This document shows positions 1 to 8,763 of a DNA stretch of 38,849 nt, piece by piece. The notes beneath the pieces were generated by a model that did not search any database, was not told the DNA's origin, and saw nothing but the letters and a program-made list of their open reading frames with translations. The DNA is taken from positions 1-38,849 of the forward strand of contig ADZZ01000765.1 in NCBI GenBank assembly GCA_000179315.1. The letters are read 5' to 3'. Position 1 is the stretch's first letter, and every line of letters begins with the position of its first letter. The position numbers and the translations under genes are program-made. The DNA comes from a delta proteobacterium NaphS2 (GTDB lineage Bacteria > Desulfobacterota > DSM-4660 > Desulfatiglandales > Desulfatiglandaceae).

Positions 1-798
1 GTAGGGCTTTACGGGAATGTGGATGTTTCTATTAATGGGTCTTGGAACGCTTCAATGCGGGCTCTTATCAGTTTGGCGTCCACAGGGGTGAAAAGTGCGC
101 TTACGGACGGTGATTACTACCGGGGTTTTGTCACCATTGATGTGGTGACGGAGGATACTACCAAGAACCCGACAGAGAGCGGTTACCCGTTCGGCACAGG
201 TAACTATCTTGAGGGGTACATTTACTATGTCCGCCTTACCGAAGGCTCGTCAAACAGCATAACGATGATTCCTTTGGAGCACGTCGGGACCAGCCTGCCG
301 TCGGATTATCTGTATGGGTTTTACAAGCCTTCAGATGGCAGGGAAGAAATTGACGTCACCGCAAGGGCCTGTGCAGCGGCATTGACAAGGGATGAAGAGT
401 GTGATGACCATGAGGATATCAGCAGATTGCGCGCACGCGTATTTCTTAACCCCAGTTTTAATGCTACAACACGGATAATCATTTTCCTGTGGGCTCCGGG
501 TATAACGGAGGGCATTTCGGACTGGTGTGATAGTGAGGGTTGTGATACGACATATACATACAATCGCTACAATGAGAGTGGTTCCCTGGTCGAACATGAT
601 ACAGATTTTAGTCTTGATCACGTGGTCAATGTCATCGATGTTTCGGGGACCGAGAATGGGTGGGTCTCAATTCATAATATTCCCGGCGGCTATGATAATG
701 AGGATTGGCAAGTGTACGCCTTCTCCATCACCAATGCCAACCCCTCTTCGGGCGCATCAAACTGGGACGCGATTCTTGAGGCCTACATTAATCCTTAA
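1..798 (+). CDS. Hypothetical secreted-type protein, 5' end outside window
   Basis: The frame is open from base 1. A GTG at 19 is the first possible start inside the window, but nothing resembling a ribosome binding site precedes it, so the gene most likely begins upstream. The visible 260 or so residues are rich in Thr, Ser, Asn, Gly, Tyr and Trp, with alternating beta-type segments and few Lys. It carries two Cys-flanked acidic stretches (CAAALTRDEECDD and CDSEGCD). This composition fits an exported beta-rich domain. I do not recognise the family and assign no function. It converges on the degP operon across a strong hairpin at 843-872. Confidence 0.6.
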   Translation, partial: VGLYGNVDVSINGSWNASMRALISLASTGVKSALTDGDYYRGFVTIDVVTEDTTKNPTESGYPFGTGNYLEGYIYYVRLTEGSSNSITMIPLEHVGTSLPSDYLYGFYKPSDGREEIDVTARACAAALTRDEECDDHEDISRLRARVFLNPSFNATTRIIIFLWAPGITEGISDWCDSEGCDTTYTYNRYNESGSLVEHDTDFSLDHVVNVIDVSGTENGWVSIHNIPGGYDNEDWQVYAFSITNANPSSGASNWDAILEAYINP

Positions 799-842
799 GT
801 GTCTCAATCCCTGTTTGCTGTGAGATTTTAAACGGAGGAAAT

Positions 843-872
843 GGCGCCAGCCTGATGATCCAGGCTGGCGCC
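843..872. terminator. Convergent-gene hairpin terminator
   Basis: A perfect 12-bp stem, GGCGCCAGCCTG at 843-854 and CAGGCTGGCGCC at 861-872, encloses a 6-nt loop. It lies between the plus-strand gene ending at 798 and degP ending at 900 on the minus strand. There is no long T run on either side, so it is either a weak intrinsic terminator for both directions or an mRNA 3'-end stabiliser. Confidence 0.7.
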
Positions 873-899
873 TCAGAGTATTTCAGCTCTGTTACCTGC

Positions 900-2378
900 T
901 TATTTGGTCAGCGTGATAGCCACAAATCCCCTGTTGCTTCTTAAGATATAGAAGCTGATGGGCTCTCCCTTTTTGTACTTACCAATTTCTTTCATATACT
1001 GATTCACATCCGTTACGTCATGATGGTTGATTTCCTTGATGAGGTCTCCCGGCAATACACCGGCTTCGTCTCCCTTGCTGTCGGGTTCCACGCCGACCAC
1101 CATGACGCCGTTTTCAGCTTGCAACTGGAACTGCTGAATGATTTCAGGGGTTAGATTGCTGACGGCAATGCCGAATGGATTCTTTTGCTGCACTTCCGGA
1201 CTTTGAGCAGCGGCCTCCATGGTTTCCGGCCGTTTGCCCAGTTCAATGGTGAATCCCTTTTCGTCGCCGCCTCGCAGCACCAGGAGTTTGGCTTTCTGGC
1301 CTACGGGTGATTCGGCGATGGTACGGCTTAATTCACGGCTGCTGTCAACTTCCTTGCCATTGACCGACAATATGATGTCTTTGGCTTCAATGCCTGCTTT
1401 CTCCGCCGGGTCCCCGGGAAAGACTTTGGTAACCAGAACGCCTGCATTCCCTTTTACACCGTAATACGCTTTCAGTTCTTTTGTTAAGTCCTGAATGGCG
1501 ACCCCCAGCCAGCCGCGGGTAACTTCACCTTTGCTCTGCAGCTGTTCGATAATCCCTTTGGCCATATTTACGGGAATGGCAAACCCGATCCCCTGGCCGC
1601 CTGCAATGATGGCGGTGTTGATGCCCACCACTTTTCCGCTCATGTCAATGAGGGGGCCGCCGCTGTTGCCCGGGTTGATGGACGCGTCGGTTTGGATGAA
1701 GTCATCGTAGGGGCCCGAACCGATCACCCGTCCCTTGGCACTGATGATGCCCACGGTGACCGTATGTTCGAGGCCAAAGGGATTGCCGATGGCCATGACC
1801 CATTCCCCGATTTTGACATTGTCGGAGTTGCCGAATTCAATGACGGGCAGGTTGCCGTCCGATTCAATTTTAATGAGGGCCAGATCCGTGTTGGGATCCC
1901 TTCCTTTCACTACTGCATCGAACTCCCTTTCGTCCTTGAGGATGACCTTGATCTTGTCGGCCCCTTCCACCACGTGATTATTGGTGACAATGAATCCGTC
2001 ATGGTCGATAATGAAACCGGAACCCAGGCTTCTCTGTTTGAACCCCTGGCCGGGCCGACCCCCGAAAAATTTTTCAAAGAAATCCCGGAAGGGGTCGTTG
2101 TTTTGAAACGGCCCACCCTTGAAATGGGGGTCCATTTCAAGATGGCGTTTACCGTTTTTTTCCGAACGGATGTTGACCACGGCCGGACTGTATTTTTGTG
2201 CCAGTTCTGAAAAACTTTGAGGTACCCATTTAACATGGCTCTGATCAGTGTCCGTTGCGGCACGGGTAACCGGAAGCGAATAGACCGAGGTGACCGCAAA
2301 CAGTGCGGCCATCAAAAAGACCAGACGCAATGCCGAAGGTTTTGATCCAGCTCTCATTTTTCGTGTCATTGTTTTCAT
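900..2378 (-). CDS. degP: DegP/HtrA (Do) family periplasmic serine protease
   Basis: Trypsin-like periplasmic protease and chaperone that degrades misfolded envelope proteins. The 492-residue length is normal for DegP/DegQ. The N-terminus is a basic start, a hydrophobic stretch and a likely signal-peptidase site near residue 40. The catalytic triad is visible: His in TNNHVVEG, Asp in NTDLALIKI and Ser in GNSGGPL. Two PDZ domains follow, around residues 290-380 and 400-490, the first ending in the typical VLRGG strand. The ATG is preceded by AAGGAG on the minus strand. It starts 40 nt after batE, so it is probably the last gene of the moxR-bat operon, which fits a role in envelope stress. Confidence 0.95.
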   Translation of the reverse strand: MKTMTRKMRAGSKPSALRLVFLMAALFAVTSVYSLPVTRAATDTDQSHVKWVPQSFSELAQKYSPAVVNIRSEKNGKRHLEMDPHFKGGPFQNNDPFRDFFEKFFGGRPGQGFKQRSLGSGFIIDHDGFIVTNNHVVEGADKIKVILKDEREFDAVVKGRDPNTDLALIKIESDGNLPVIEFGNSDNVKIGEWVMAIGNPFGLEHTVTVGIISAKGRVIGSGPYDDFIQTDASINPGNSGGPLIDMSGKVVGINTAIIAGGQGIGFAIPVNMAKGIIEQLQSKGEVTRGWLGVAIQDLTKELKAYYGVKGNAGVLVTKVFPGDPAEKAGIEAKDIILSVNGKEVDSSRELSRTIAESPVGQKAKLLVLRGGDEKGFTIELGKRPETMEAAAQSPEVQQKNPFGIAVSNLTPEIIQQFQLQAENGVMVVGVEPDSKGDEAGVLPGDLIKEINHHDVTDVNQYMKEIGKYKKGEPISFYILRSNRGFVAITLTK

Positions 2379-2418
2379 GGTTTACTCCTTTGCTCTTAAA
2401 ATGTCGTTGATATTTAGC

Positions 2419-3021
2419 TTAGCTCTCTTTGCTGTTCCCTTTTTTACCGGAAATTCCGGACAGCAAAAGAGCTTTTCGTGTCGTATCATTACCATTTTTC
2501 GGCAGGACTGCCGTAACTTCATCGTTCCGTAACCATCCGGACGTCCCGTTTGTCATTTTGACAAAAACATACCCCTGGTAAGTATCAGCTAGATTAACCA
2601 TTTTTCCGTTTTTTACAACACCCGAGGTATCGGCCGAATCAAACGGTGAGACCCGCAGTCGGGCATTTTTGGCCGTGACCACTCCCCGGTCCAGATGTGT
2701 GTACTGAACCATTGTGCCGACACCGGACCCCGTAAAGACCAGAAAACAGATGAACGCCGCCATTTTAAACACCGATCTTTTTAGAAGTCGCGGACGTATC
2801 CCGTTCAAAAGCATCACCAATGAGAAAGCGCAGAAAGCGACCACCGCCATCCATGTCCATCCGTTGATGCTCAGGCGGGCGGAAAACGCCTTCCAGAAAG
2901 GTTGTTCGGGATTCGGCAAACCGAAATTTTTTCTGGCAAGTGCCAGGTTCGCCTTGATGTCGACATTTTCCGGATCCAGGTAAAGGGCCCGTTCGTAAGT
3001 GTAAAGATGCCGGTGGCGCAT
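2419..3021 (-). CDS. BatE-like TPR/SH3 protein, N-terminus apparently missing
   Basis: The first residues match the second helix of a TPR (TYERALYLDPENVDIKANLA). Two membrane segments follow, around residues 55-75 and 85-105, and then a bacterial SH3-like domain (LRVSPFDSADTSGVVKNG ... GTSGWLRNDEV). This is the back half of BatE, the TPR/SH3 protein of Bat operons. A normal BatE would begin with a signal peptide and at least one complete TPR, so roughly 80 or more residues appear lost. The ATG has no Shine-Dalgarno sequence and a TGA lies two codons upstream in frame. It overlaps the out-of-frame tail of batD by 257 nt, which is not a natural overlap. It looks like the remnant of a deletion or frameshift, or an assembly error. 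Confidence 0.7.
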   Translation of the reverse strand: MRHRHLYTYERALYLDPENVDIKANLALARKNFGLPNPEQPFWKAFSARLSINGWTWMAVVAFCAFSLVMLLNGIRPRLLKRSVFKMAAFICFLVFTGSGVGTMVQYTHLDRGVVTAKNARLRVSPFDSADTSGVVKNGKMVNLADTYQGYVFVKMTNGTSGWLRNDEVTAVLPKNGNDTTRKALLLSGISGKKGNSKES

Positions 3022-4993
3022 GGTTCAAATCGTTCAGCTCACGGACCACCAGATCCCGCAATTTCCGAAGTTCCTCCGGTCCGAAGGACTGACCCGAGTA
3101 GGCAGCGGCATCGGCCTTTTCAAATACCGTTGCCATGCCTCCGGCATTGTCCCCCAGACGGCTTTTAATTTCAGCCAGGGTAATGCTCTCAGGCGTCTGT
3201 CCCCAGATTTCACCCAGGCGCTCCTGTGAAGCGGTTCTGCATGCATGGAAAAATGCAGCGGTATCGTGGCCGGCTATGGCCCGGTCCATTTTTCTGATGG
3301 AGTGGCTGACTTTTTGTTTGACCTGTTTTTTGCGAATAATCCCGGGATTTTTTGAACGTTTTTTCTGTCTTCGGCTGAAAAAAAGACCCAGGAAAAGCGC
3401 TCCCGCGGGAAAGCTCTGCGCGCCCATGAACCACGGGTTTTCCACCAGCGGTTGCAGGCTTCTGATACTTGATCCCATGGCCACATGGATGGGTGCAAGA
3501 CCTTTGTGGTCCTTTTTTGGATCCATATGGTCCGGTTCAGATGTGCCATCATCGGTTTCGGCGGCTTGCGTGCGCACTGACCCTTGGGCCGTTGCTGAAA
3601 TCAACGTCAGAGGGATTTTTTTTGAATGGAGGGTGACATATTTTTCCTTATCCGTATCAAAATAAGAGAACGTAACCGGCGGAATGGCTTTGATCGATCC
3701 GTTCATGGGGATGACCGCCTGTTCAAAAAACTTCTCTCCTGTAAAGCCGGCACTGTCCGAAGGTTTGAACGACGGAGACGATTGGTAGATTTTCCAATCT
3801 TTGTCCGCATCCAACACCGGTGTGGCGACCCGGTCGAAATTCCCCGTGCCCGTTATGCGCATTTTGATGCTGACGGGGTCTCCCACCATGGCTTTTTGAG
3901 GCGTCGCCGATGCGGATAATTTAAAACTTCCCACTGCACCGCTAAAATCCTTTGGCCGCCCCAACTTGGGAAGGGGGAGCACGCGGATCTTAAGATGGGG
4001 GTTGTTCAGTTTGACGGATTCCTCGTGAATATTTTGAAAAAATCCGTTGAAGAAATCGTCGTCGAAAAGGCTGTGGCCGAAAGGGGTGCGGCGGCGGGAT
4101 CGCTCCGGAATACCCAATGTGGCATCCAGTTCCGCCATCACCGGATGCTCCCCTTCCTTGACGGCGCTCATGGCCGTATACCAGGTGAGCACATTATAGG
4201 GTATCCCGTCCAGGATCTCCTGGGTCTGCGTCGGCTTGTCCCGCAATTCGCGGCAGGCAAAGGCACCGCCCTTTATGGTCGGCAATGTTCGCAAGGTTGC
4301 CTGAACGCCCTGGTGGAAATAGGCCTTGATTTCCATGGGAAGGAGTTCTCCCACATATGCCTGGCCGGCTCTGGAAAGCACCCTCAGAAAGGCCGGTTTC
4401 CCTTCCTCCCAGCTCATCAACTGTCCCTTGGTAATCTTATCGGTATGATTGTTGCCGGCGCTTCTTCGAGCGCCTTGATTATGAGAGGGAAGAGCTCCCT
4501 GTGCAGGAGACCGGGACATGCCCTTGGCTACGCGAAGAGAGACCGGTTCGGATTTGTGAATGCGCCCTGCGATGTTGGCTTCCGCCGGTGGAATTACAAA
4601 ATTCCCGGTGTGCTCCGCCTGAACCTGAAACAGATAACTGGTCGTGGCGGAAACACGGCCGTTTATGGACTGGTACTGGCTGCTTCGACCCATGGCATAA
4701 AATCGAAGTCCGTCCACCCGGGCCAGCGCAGGCGGTTCCGCGTCTTCACCCGAGACCTGAACCATCAGAATGGCGGCTTCACCCAACGCAATACTGCTCG
4801 GTTCAATGGCGGCGGAAACCTTTGCATTCGGCGCTTTCGAGGCGTTGTTGGCGCTTCCAGTGCCCCAACCCGCGTGGCTGCCGCTTGAAAAAATCGCCAC
4901 AGCCGCCGCGGCCAGGAAGAAAAGAGTAGCGGTTATGGTCCCGCGCCGCAGGGTGATGACTTTTCCTCCCGTATATTTTTTAAGGTTCGTCAT
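2765..4993 (-). CDS. batD: BatD oxygen-tolerance family protein with aberrant C-terminal tail
   Basis: BatD is a membrane-anchored protein with a large periplasmic domain that acts with the BatA/BatB von Willebrand proteins and the MoxR ATPase. A signal/anchor at residues 13-35 precedes tandem beta domains, including ASIEPSSIALGEAAILMVQV and a later AMVGDPVSIKMRITGTGNFD repeat. A membrane segment lies around residues 525-545, followed by a basic cytoplasmic helical domain ending near VVRELNDLNHA. The last 80 or so residues are Arg/Gly/Pro-rich. They lie over the TPR part of batE in another frame, so they are very probably not native. Start codon and batB stop overlap by one base, indicating translational coupling. 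The true end is probably near 3010. Confidence 0.85.
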   Translation of the reverse strand: MTNLKKYTGGKVITLRRGTITATLFFLAAAAVAIFSSGSHAGWGTGSANNASKAPNAKVSAAIEPSSIALGEAAILMVQVSGEDAEPPALARVDGLRFYAMGRSSQYQSINGRVSATTSYLFQVQAEHTGNFVIPPAEANIAGRIHKSEPVSLRVAKGMSRSPAQGALPSHNQGARRSAGNNHTDKITKGQLMSWEEGKPAFLRVLSRAGQAYVGELLPMEIKAYFHQGVQATLRTLPTIKGGAFACRELRDKPTQTQEILDGIPYNVLTWYTAMSAVKEGEHPVMAELDATLGIPERSRRRTPFGHSLFDDDFFNGFFQNIHEESVKLNNPHLKIRVLPLPKLGRPKDFSGAVGSFKLSASATPQKAMVGDPVSIKMRITGTGNFDRVATPVLDADKDWKIYQSSPSFKPSDSAGFTGEKFFEQAVIPMNGSIKAIPPVTFSYFDTDKEKYVTLHSKKIPLTLISATAQGSVRTQAAETDDGTSEPDHMDPKKDHKGLAPIHVAMGSSIRSLQPLVENPWFMGAQSFPAGALFLGLFFSRRQKKRSKNPGIIRKKQVKQKVSHSIRKMDRAIAGHDTAAFFHACRTASQERLGEIWGQTPESITLAEIKSRLGDNAGGMATVFEKADAAAYSGQSFGPEELRKLRDLVVRELNDLNHAPPASLHLRTGPLPGSGKCRHQGEPGTCQKKFRFAESRTTFLEGVFRPPEHQRMDMDGGGRFLRFLIGDAFERDTSATSKKIGV

Positions 4994-6870
4994 TACCAGT
5001 CCCTCCTTTTCTGATCCTCGGGCTTTCCGCCGGCGCCCATGTTCTGAGCGGTCATGGGCATGGCTTTCTCATCGCCTTTGAGGGAATAGAGCAGCCGCTT
5101 GGCTTGCTCTTCGGTCATCTGTCCCGGTCGTCGTTTTCGCGAGGCTTGTGCGACATTCGTTTGATCTTGGTTTTCAGCATTTTTCATCTGTTTCTTTTTG
5201 GCTGAACCTTCACTTGCTTCGGGAAGCTTTGCCTGGGGTTTCTTGTTGTTATCGGCTTTTGCCTGTTGATTGTCTTTTTTGTCTTTATTTTGATCCTTGT
5301 TATTGCATTTGTTACAATCTTTTTGGTTTTGCTGTTGTTTCTTTTTAAGTTCTTCAAGCCGTTTTTTCACGAAGTCACGGTTAAACTCGGCGTCTTTGTC
5401 GTCCGGTTTCAGTTTCAGGGCGTTTTCGTACGCTTTGATGGATCCTTCCCAATCCTTGATTGTCTGCTGCGGGTTTTGTTTTTCCGTTCCCTGTCCCTTC
5501 CGGTAAAGGGTGTTGCCGATGTTGTAATAAGACTGGTTTTGCAACCCGATATCCTGAACCTTCAGCGCGTTATTAAATGAGGCCAAGGCCATGGGGTATT
5601 GCTTCTCTTTGTAGGCGGCGGCACCCAGATTGAACTGCAGTTGAGGATCCTCCGGCGCTTTTTCGGTCTCCGACCGATATCCTTTAACGGCCGCATCGTA
5701 ATTCCCCGCCTTGTAGGCCGCCTCGGCTTCCACAGGGGAAGCATGGGCGCTCCGGTACCCCAGCAGGACCATGGCCAGAAGCACCAGCAACAGAACCGAA
5801 GCCGCTCCCGCGGCACGCCCGATTCTTGGAATACGCCTGTAAACGGTGGTAATGACGGGAAAGGCTTTTCGTTTCCGCTTGCGGTCCGAAATGGCAAATT
5901 CCATGACCAGCAGGAGAAGGGCCAATATCAGGGGCCACTGGAATCGTTCGATGGGTACCCTCTGCATTCTTTCGGCCATCTCATGTTTCGGCACCAGGCT
6001 GAGTTTCTCCCGGTAAATGGCTTCAAGTCCCTCGGCCTGCTGTCCCAAGGGCTCGTAACGGCCGCCCGTGGCCTCGGCGATTTTTTGAAGCATGGTTTCA
6101 TCCAGACGGGACTTCACCGGTTGGCCCTTTTCATCTTTGACAAAGGCCCCGTCCTTTCCACCCTGCACCAGGGGAATCAGTTCCCCCGAAGGGGTTCCCA
6201 CGCCAACGGTATAAATGGTCAAGTCCCTTTCCTTTGCTGCCTGGGCAGCGGAAAGGGCTTCCCCTTCCAGGTCTTCCCCGTCGGAGACCAACACCAGAAT
6301 TTTATGGTTGGCATCGTTATTAAAGGCGGCTTCCGCTTCATATATGGCACTGGCAATATCCGTCCCCCCTTGCGGAATAATATTCGTATCCAGCGCTTCA
6401 AGGGAATTCCTGAACGCATCATAGTCGAGGGTCAGCGGGCACATGAGAAAGGCCGTGCCGGCAAAAGGGAGAAGTCCCACCCGGTCCCCTTCAAGTTTGG
6501 AAACAAAATCCATGATCCCGAATTTGCTGCGTTCCAGACGATTGGGTCTTACGTCTTCGGCCAGCATGCTTTTGGACGTATCCACCGCCATCAGGATATC
6601 GATCCCCTTTCGCTTGACCTCTTTCCATTCATAGCCCACTTGTGGTCTGGCCATGGCCACAAAAATCAACCCCACCGCCAGTATCAGGATCACCCGTTTG
6701 ATCAGCCTTTTCTTAGGAGAGATTCCCCGGGTGAGTTTTTCCAGGAGACGCTCGGAAGCGAATGCCTTTAAGGCTGCGGTGCTCTTTTTCTGGAAACGGT
6801 AGAAACTGAAAGCAAGGATTCCGCAGGCCGCCACTCCTGCCAACAACCAGATGGCATGTGCGAATTGCAT
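4993..6870 (-). CDS. batB: BatB-BatC fusion: VWA-domain and TPR membrane protein
   Basis: Residues 1-330 are BatB: membrane helices near 4-24 and 58-75, a von Willebrand A domain with a complete MIDAS motif (DTSKS), the downstream Thr in PQGGTDIAS and the SDGED loop, then a closing membrane helix near 312-328. A second helix near 352-375 leads into BatC-type TPR repeats (YKAGNYDAAVKGYRSETEKA and two more, about 380-500). The tail is very Lys/Gln/Asn-rich with a CNKC pair. BatB and BatC are separate genes in Bacteroides and Leptospira; here they are one 625-residue protein, a fusion seen in other Proteobacteria. It is coupled to batD by a one-base overlap. Confidence 0.9.
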   Translation of the reverse strand: MQFAHAIWLLAGVAACGILAFSFYRFQKKSTAALKAFASERLLEKLTRGISPKKRLIKRVILILAVGLIFVAMARPQVGYEWKEVKRKGIDILMAVDTSKSMLAEDVRPNRLERSKFGIMDFVSKLEGDRVGLLPFAGTAFLMCPLTLDYDAFRNSLEALDTNIIPQGGTDIASAIYEAEAAFNNDANHKILVLVSDGEDLEGEALSAAQAAKERDLTIYTVGVGTPSGELIPLVQGGKDGAFVKDEKGQPVKSRLDETMLQKIAEATGGRYEPLGQQAEGLEAIYREKLSLVPKHEMAERMQRVPIERFQWPLILALLLLVMEFAISDRKRKRKAFPVITTVYRRIPRIGRAAGAASVLLLVLLAMVLLGYRSAHASPVEAEAAYKAGNYDAAVKGYRSETEKAPEDPQLQFNLGAAAYKEKQYPMALASFNNALKVQDIGLQNQSYYNIGNTLYRKGQGTEKQNPQQTIKDWEGSIKAYENALKLKPDDKDAEFNRDFVKKRLEELKKKQQQNQKDCNKCNNKDQNKDKKDNQQAKADNNKKPQAKLPEASEGSAKKKQMKNAENQDQTNVAQASRKRRPGQMTEEQAKRLLYSLKGDEKAMPMTAQNMGAGGKPEDQKRRDW

Positions 6871-6900
6871 GGTTTTATGTCCTTTCTTTTATGGATATGG

Positions 6901-7899
6901 TTAAGGTAACCGCCGAAAACGCGTGTAACGCAATGTCAATTCAAGTCCCATGAGCATAAGCGCCCCCAGAGCGGCCCACAGGAACATCTCGTTTCGATGC
7001 TCAAATTTCCTTATTTTTCGTTTAGTGGTTTCGAGTTTGTTGATTTCGCTGTAAATCTTCTTAAGGGAGTCCGTGTCGGTGGCCCGATAATATTTGGCGC
7101 CGGTCATTTGGGCGACCTTTTCCAGGGTTGCCTCATCAATATCCACTTTTGCCCTTACAATCTTTTGATTTCCGAACTTGTCGGTGATGGGAACGGGGAC
7201 TTCACCGCGTGAACCGGCGCCGATGGTGTAGATTTTGATGCCAAGGGTTTCAGCCGCTTCGGCAGCGGTTACCGGCAGAATTTTGCCCGCATTGTTCATG
7301 CCGTCCGTGAGGAGAATGACAACTTTCGATTTGGCTTTTTGGTCCCGCAGACGGTTGATGCTGCTTCCAATGGCGGATCCGATGGCCGTACCGTCCTCCA
7401 CCATGCCCGGGTGAATGGTTTGAAGGCGCCGCCCAAGCCAGTCATGGTCCAGGGTCAAAGGACTGACCATGTAAGGACGTCCGGCAAAGGCCACCAGCCC
7501 GATACGGTCATCGGGCCGTTCTCCAATGAATCGGAACACCACTTTCTTTACCACGTCCACCCTGTTGGCCGGCTCATTATTAATGGTGAAATCCAGCGCC
7601 TCCATGGATCCCGAAACGTCAACCGCCAGGACGATATCGATACCGCTGCTATCCACTTCCGAGGTTCCATGAACGATTTGGGGTTGGGCCAGAGCCACCA
7701 CCAGAGCCCCCAAAGCCAATATGCGCAGGGTCCCCAGCCATCTGCCGGCCCGCGATTTTCGAGCGCCCGAAATGGCCTTGGCCGTTTGCGTCGATGAATA
7801 CCGTATGGCTGACGCCGCCCCCCTCCGACCCCGCAAAAAGGCCAGAAGCGGGAGCAGGGTCAGCAACCACAAGACTTCAGGTTGGTCGAAATGAAACAT
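6901..7899 (-). CDS. batA: BatA VWA-domain membrane protein
   Basis: A 332-residue BatA homologue. Two N-terminal membrane helices (about 8-22 and 55-75) are followed by a VWA domain with the MIDAS motif DVSGS near residue 94, the metal-binding Thr in EDGTAIGSAIG, and LTDG near 198. A C-terminal helix lies around 305-325. The family is thought to form a membrane complex with BatB, activated by the MoxR ATPase. It follows the DUF4381 gene with no gap and precedes batB by 30 nt, so all are co-transcribed. Two VWA proteins in tandem plus DUF58 is the standard Bat layout. Confidence 0.92.
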   Translation of the reverse strand: MFHFDQPEVLWLLTLLPLLAFLRGRRGAASAIRYSSTQTAKAISGARKSRAGRWLGTLRILALGALVVALAQPQIVHGTSEVDSSGIDIVLAVDVSGSMEALDFTINNEPANRVDVVKKVVFRFIGERPDDRIGLVAFAGRPYMVSPLTLDHDWLGRRLQTIHPGMVEDGTAIGSAIGSSINRLRDQKAKSKVVILLTDGMNNAGKILPVTAAEAAETLGIKIYTIGAGSRGEVPVPITDKFGNQKIVRAKVDIDEATLEKVAQMTGAKYYRATDTDSLKKIYSEINKLETTKRKIRKFEHRNEMFLWAALGALMLMGLELTLRYTRFRRLP

Positions 7900-8763
7900 T
7901 TATCTACCTCCCGCCGCAGCCACTTGATGGGTGTTGTGAAAGCCCCGGTTCCCGGTGTCTTTCTTGAAGACCCTAATGCCTTTAAGGCGGCCCTTGAAAA
8001 ACCATTGCTTACCTTTGGTGCCGTTATCGCCCTTTTCCTTGGCCATGGCTTCGTCCCTGGCCTTTGAAGCGCCTTTTTCCGCATTTTTTTCCTCGGGTTT
8101 GGCAATGGTTTCTTCAACGAACCGCGTGGCACTTTGGTGCATCTTCCGCATCTGTTCCATATTGAAGGTTTGTCGGGCAAACTTTGCCAGATCGCAATGG
8201 ACCAGGAATTCATGAAGCGGTTTTTCATGCCGGTTGAGTTCGCCGGAGGGTTCGGCGGCAACAATCATCATGAATTCGTGGGTGGTTTTTCGCGTTGCCC
8301 GCATGCTGAAGCGTTTTTCAATGTAGGTGCGAATGGTATCGGAGACCATGACTGAAAATCTCTCCGCCTTTTCCGGGGTCATCAGGGCTTTGGCCTTTTC
8401 CAGTTCTTCAAAAGCGATTTCAAAAGCCGTTTTGGCGCGAAATGCTTTTCGTTTGCCAAGCCATCTCCAGGCGGCCCAGGCCAAAAGCAGCAGCAGAATT
8501 CCTCCCAACCCGTAAAAAAGCCGGTGTGTGGGATCCGGAATATGAATGGGCCCGCGGATATCGCGAATATCCCCTTTGGGTCCCGGTATGGACACCCCCG
8601 GTTTTGAGGGGATCGGCGCTGTGACACTGTTCGTTGGCGAGTTTTGAGTATCCAAGGAGGTCGGTGGCGCGCTCCATGCTGGTCCTTCAACCAGGAACAG
8701 TACCAATGCCAACAGGAGCATGAGAGCCCAACCGGCTGGTCTTTTAAAAGCATGCGGCATCAT
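7900..8763 (-). CDS. DUF4381-like membrane protein of the Bat operon
   Basis: A 287-residue protein with a signal peptide or anchor (residues 10-32), a short Pro/Ser/Thr-rich outer segment, one membrane helix at about 84-103 (GLGGILLLLLAWAAWRWL), and a helical cytoplasmic region with Lys/Arg-rich ends. The region around FSVMVSDTIRTYIEKRF and the following LHEFLVHCDLAKFARQ is typical of the small protein encoded between DUF58 and batA in these operons. It probably assembles with BatA/BatB, but no biochemical role is established. Its ATG shares one base with the DUF58 stop and its stop abuts batA, indicating tight coupling. Confidence 0.75.
   Translation of the reverse strand: MMPHAFKRPAGWALMLLLALVLFLVEGPAWSAPPTSLDTQNSPTNSVTAPIPSKPGVSIPGPKGDIRDIRGPIHIPDPTHRLFYGLGGILLLLLAWAAWRWLGKRKAFRAKTAFEIAFEELEKAKALMTPEKAERFSVMVSDTIRTYIEKRFSMRATRKTTHEFMMIVAAEPSGELNRHEKPLHEFLVHCDLAKFARQTFNMEQMRKMHQSATRFVEETIAKPEEKNAEKGASKARDEAMAKEKGDNGTKGKQWFFKGRLKGIRVFKKDTGNRGFHNTHQVAAAGGR

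Noticed and set aside
5599-6771. 390-residue open frame on the plus strand
   Set aside because: It is antisense to the batB/batC fusion, with no motif or ribosome binding site.
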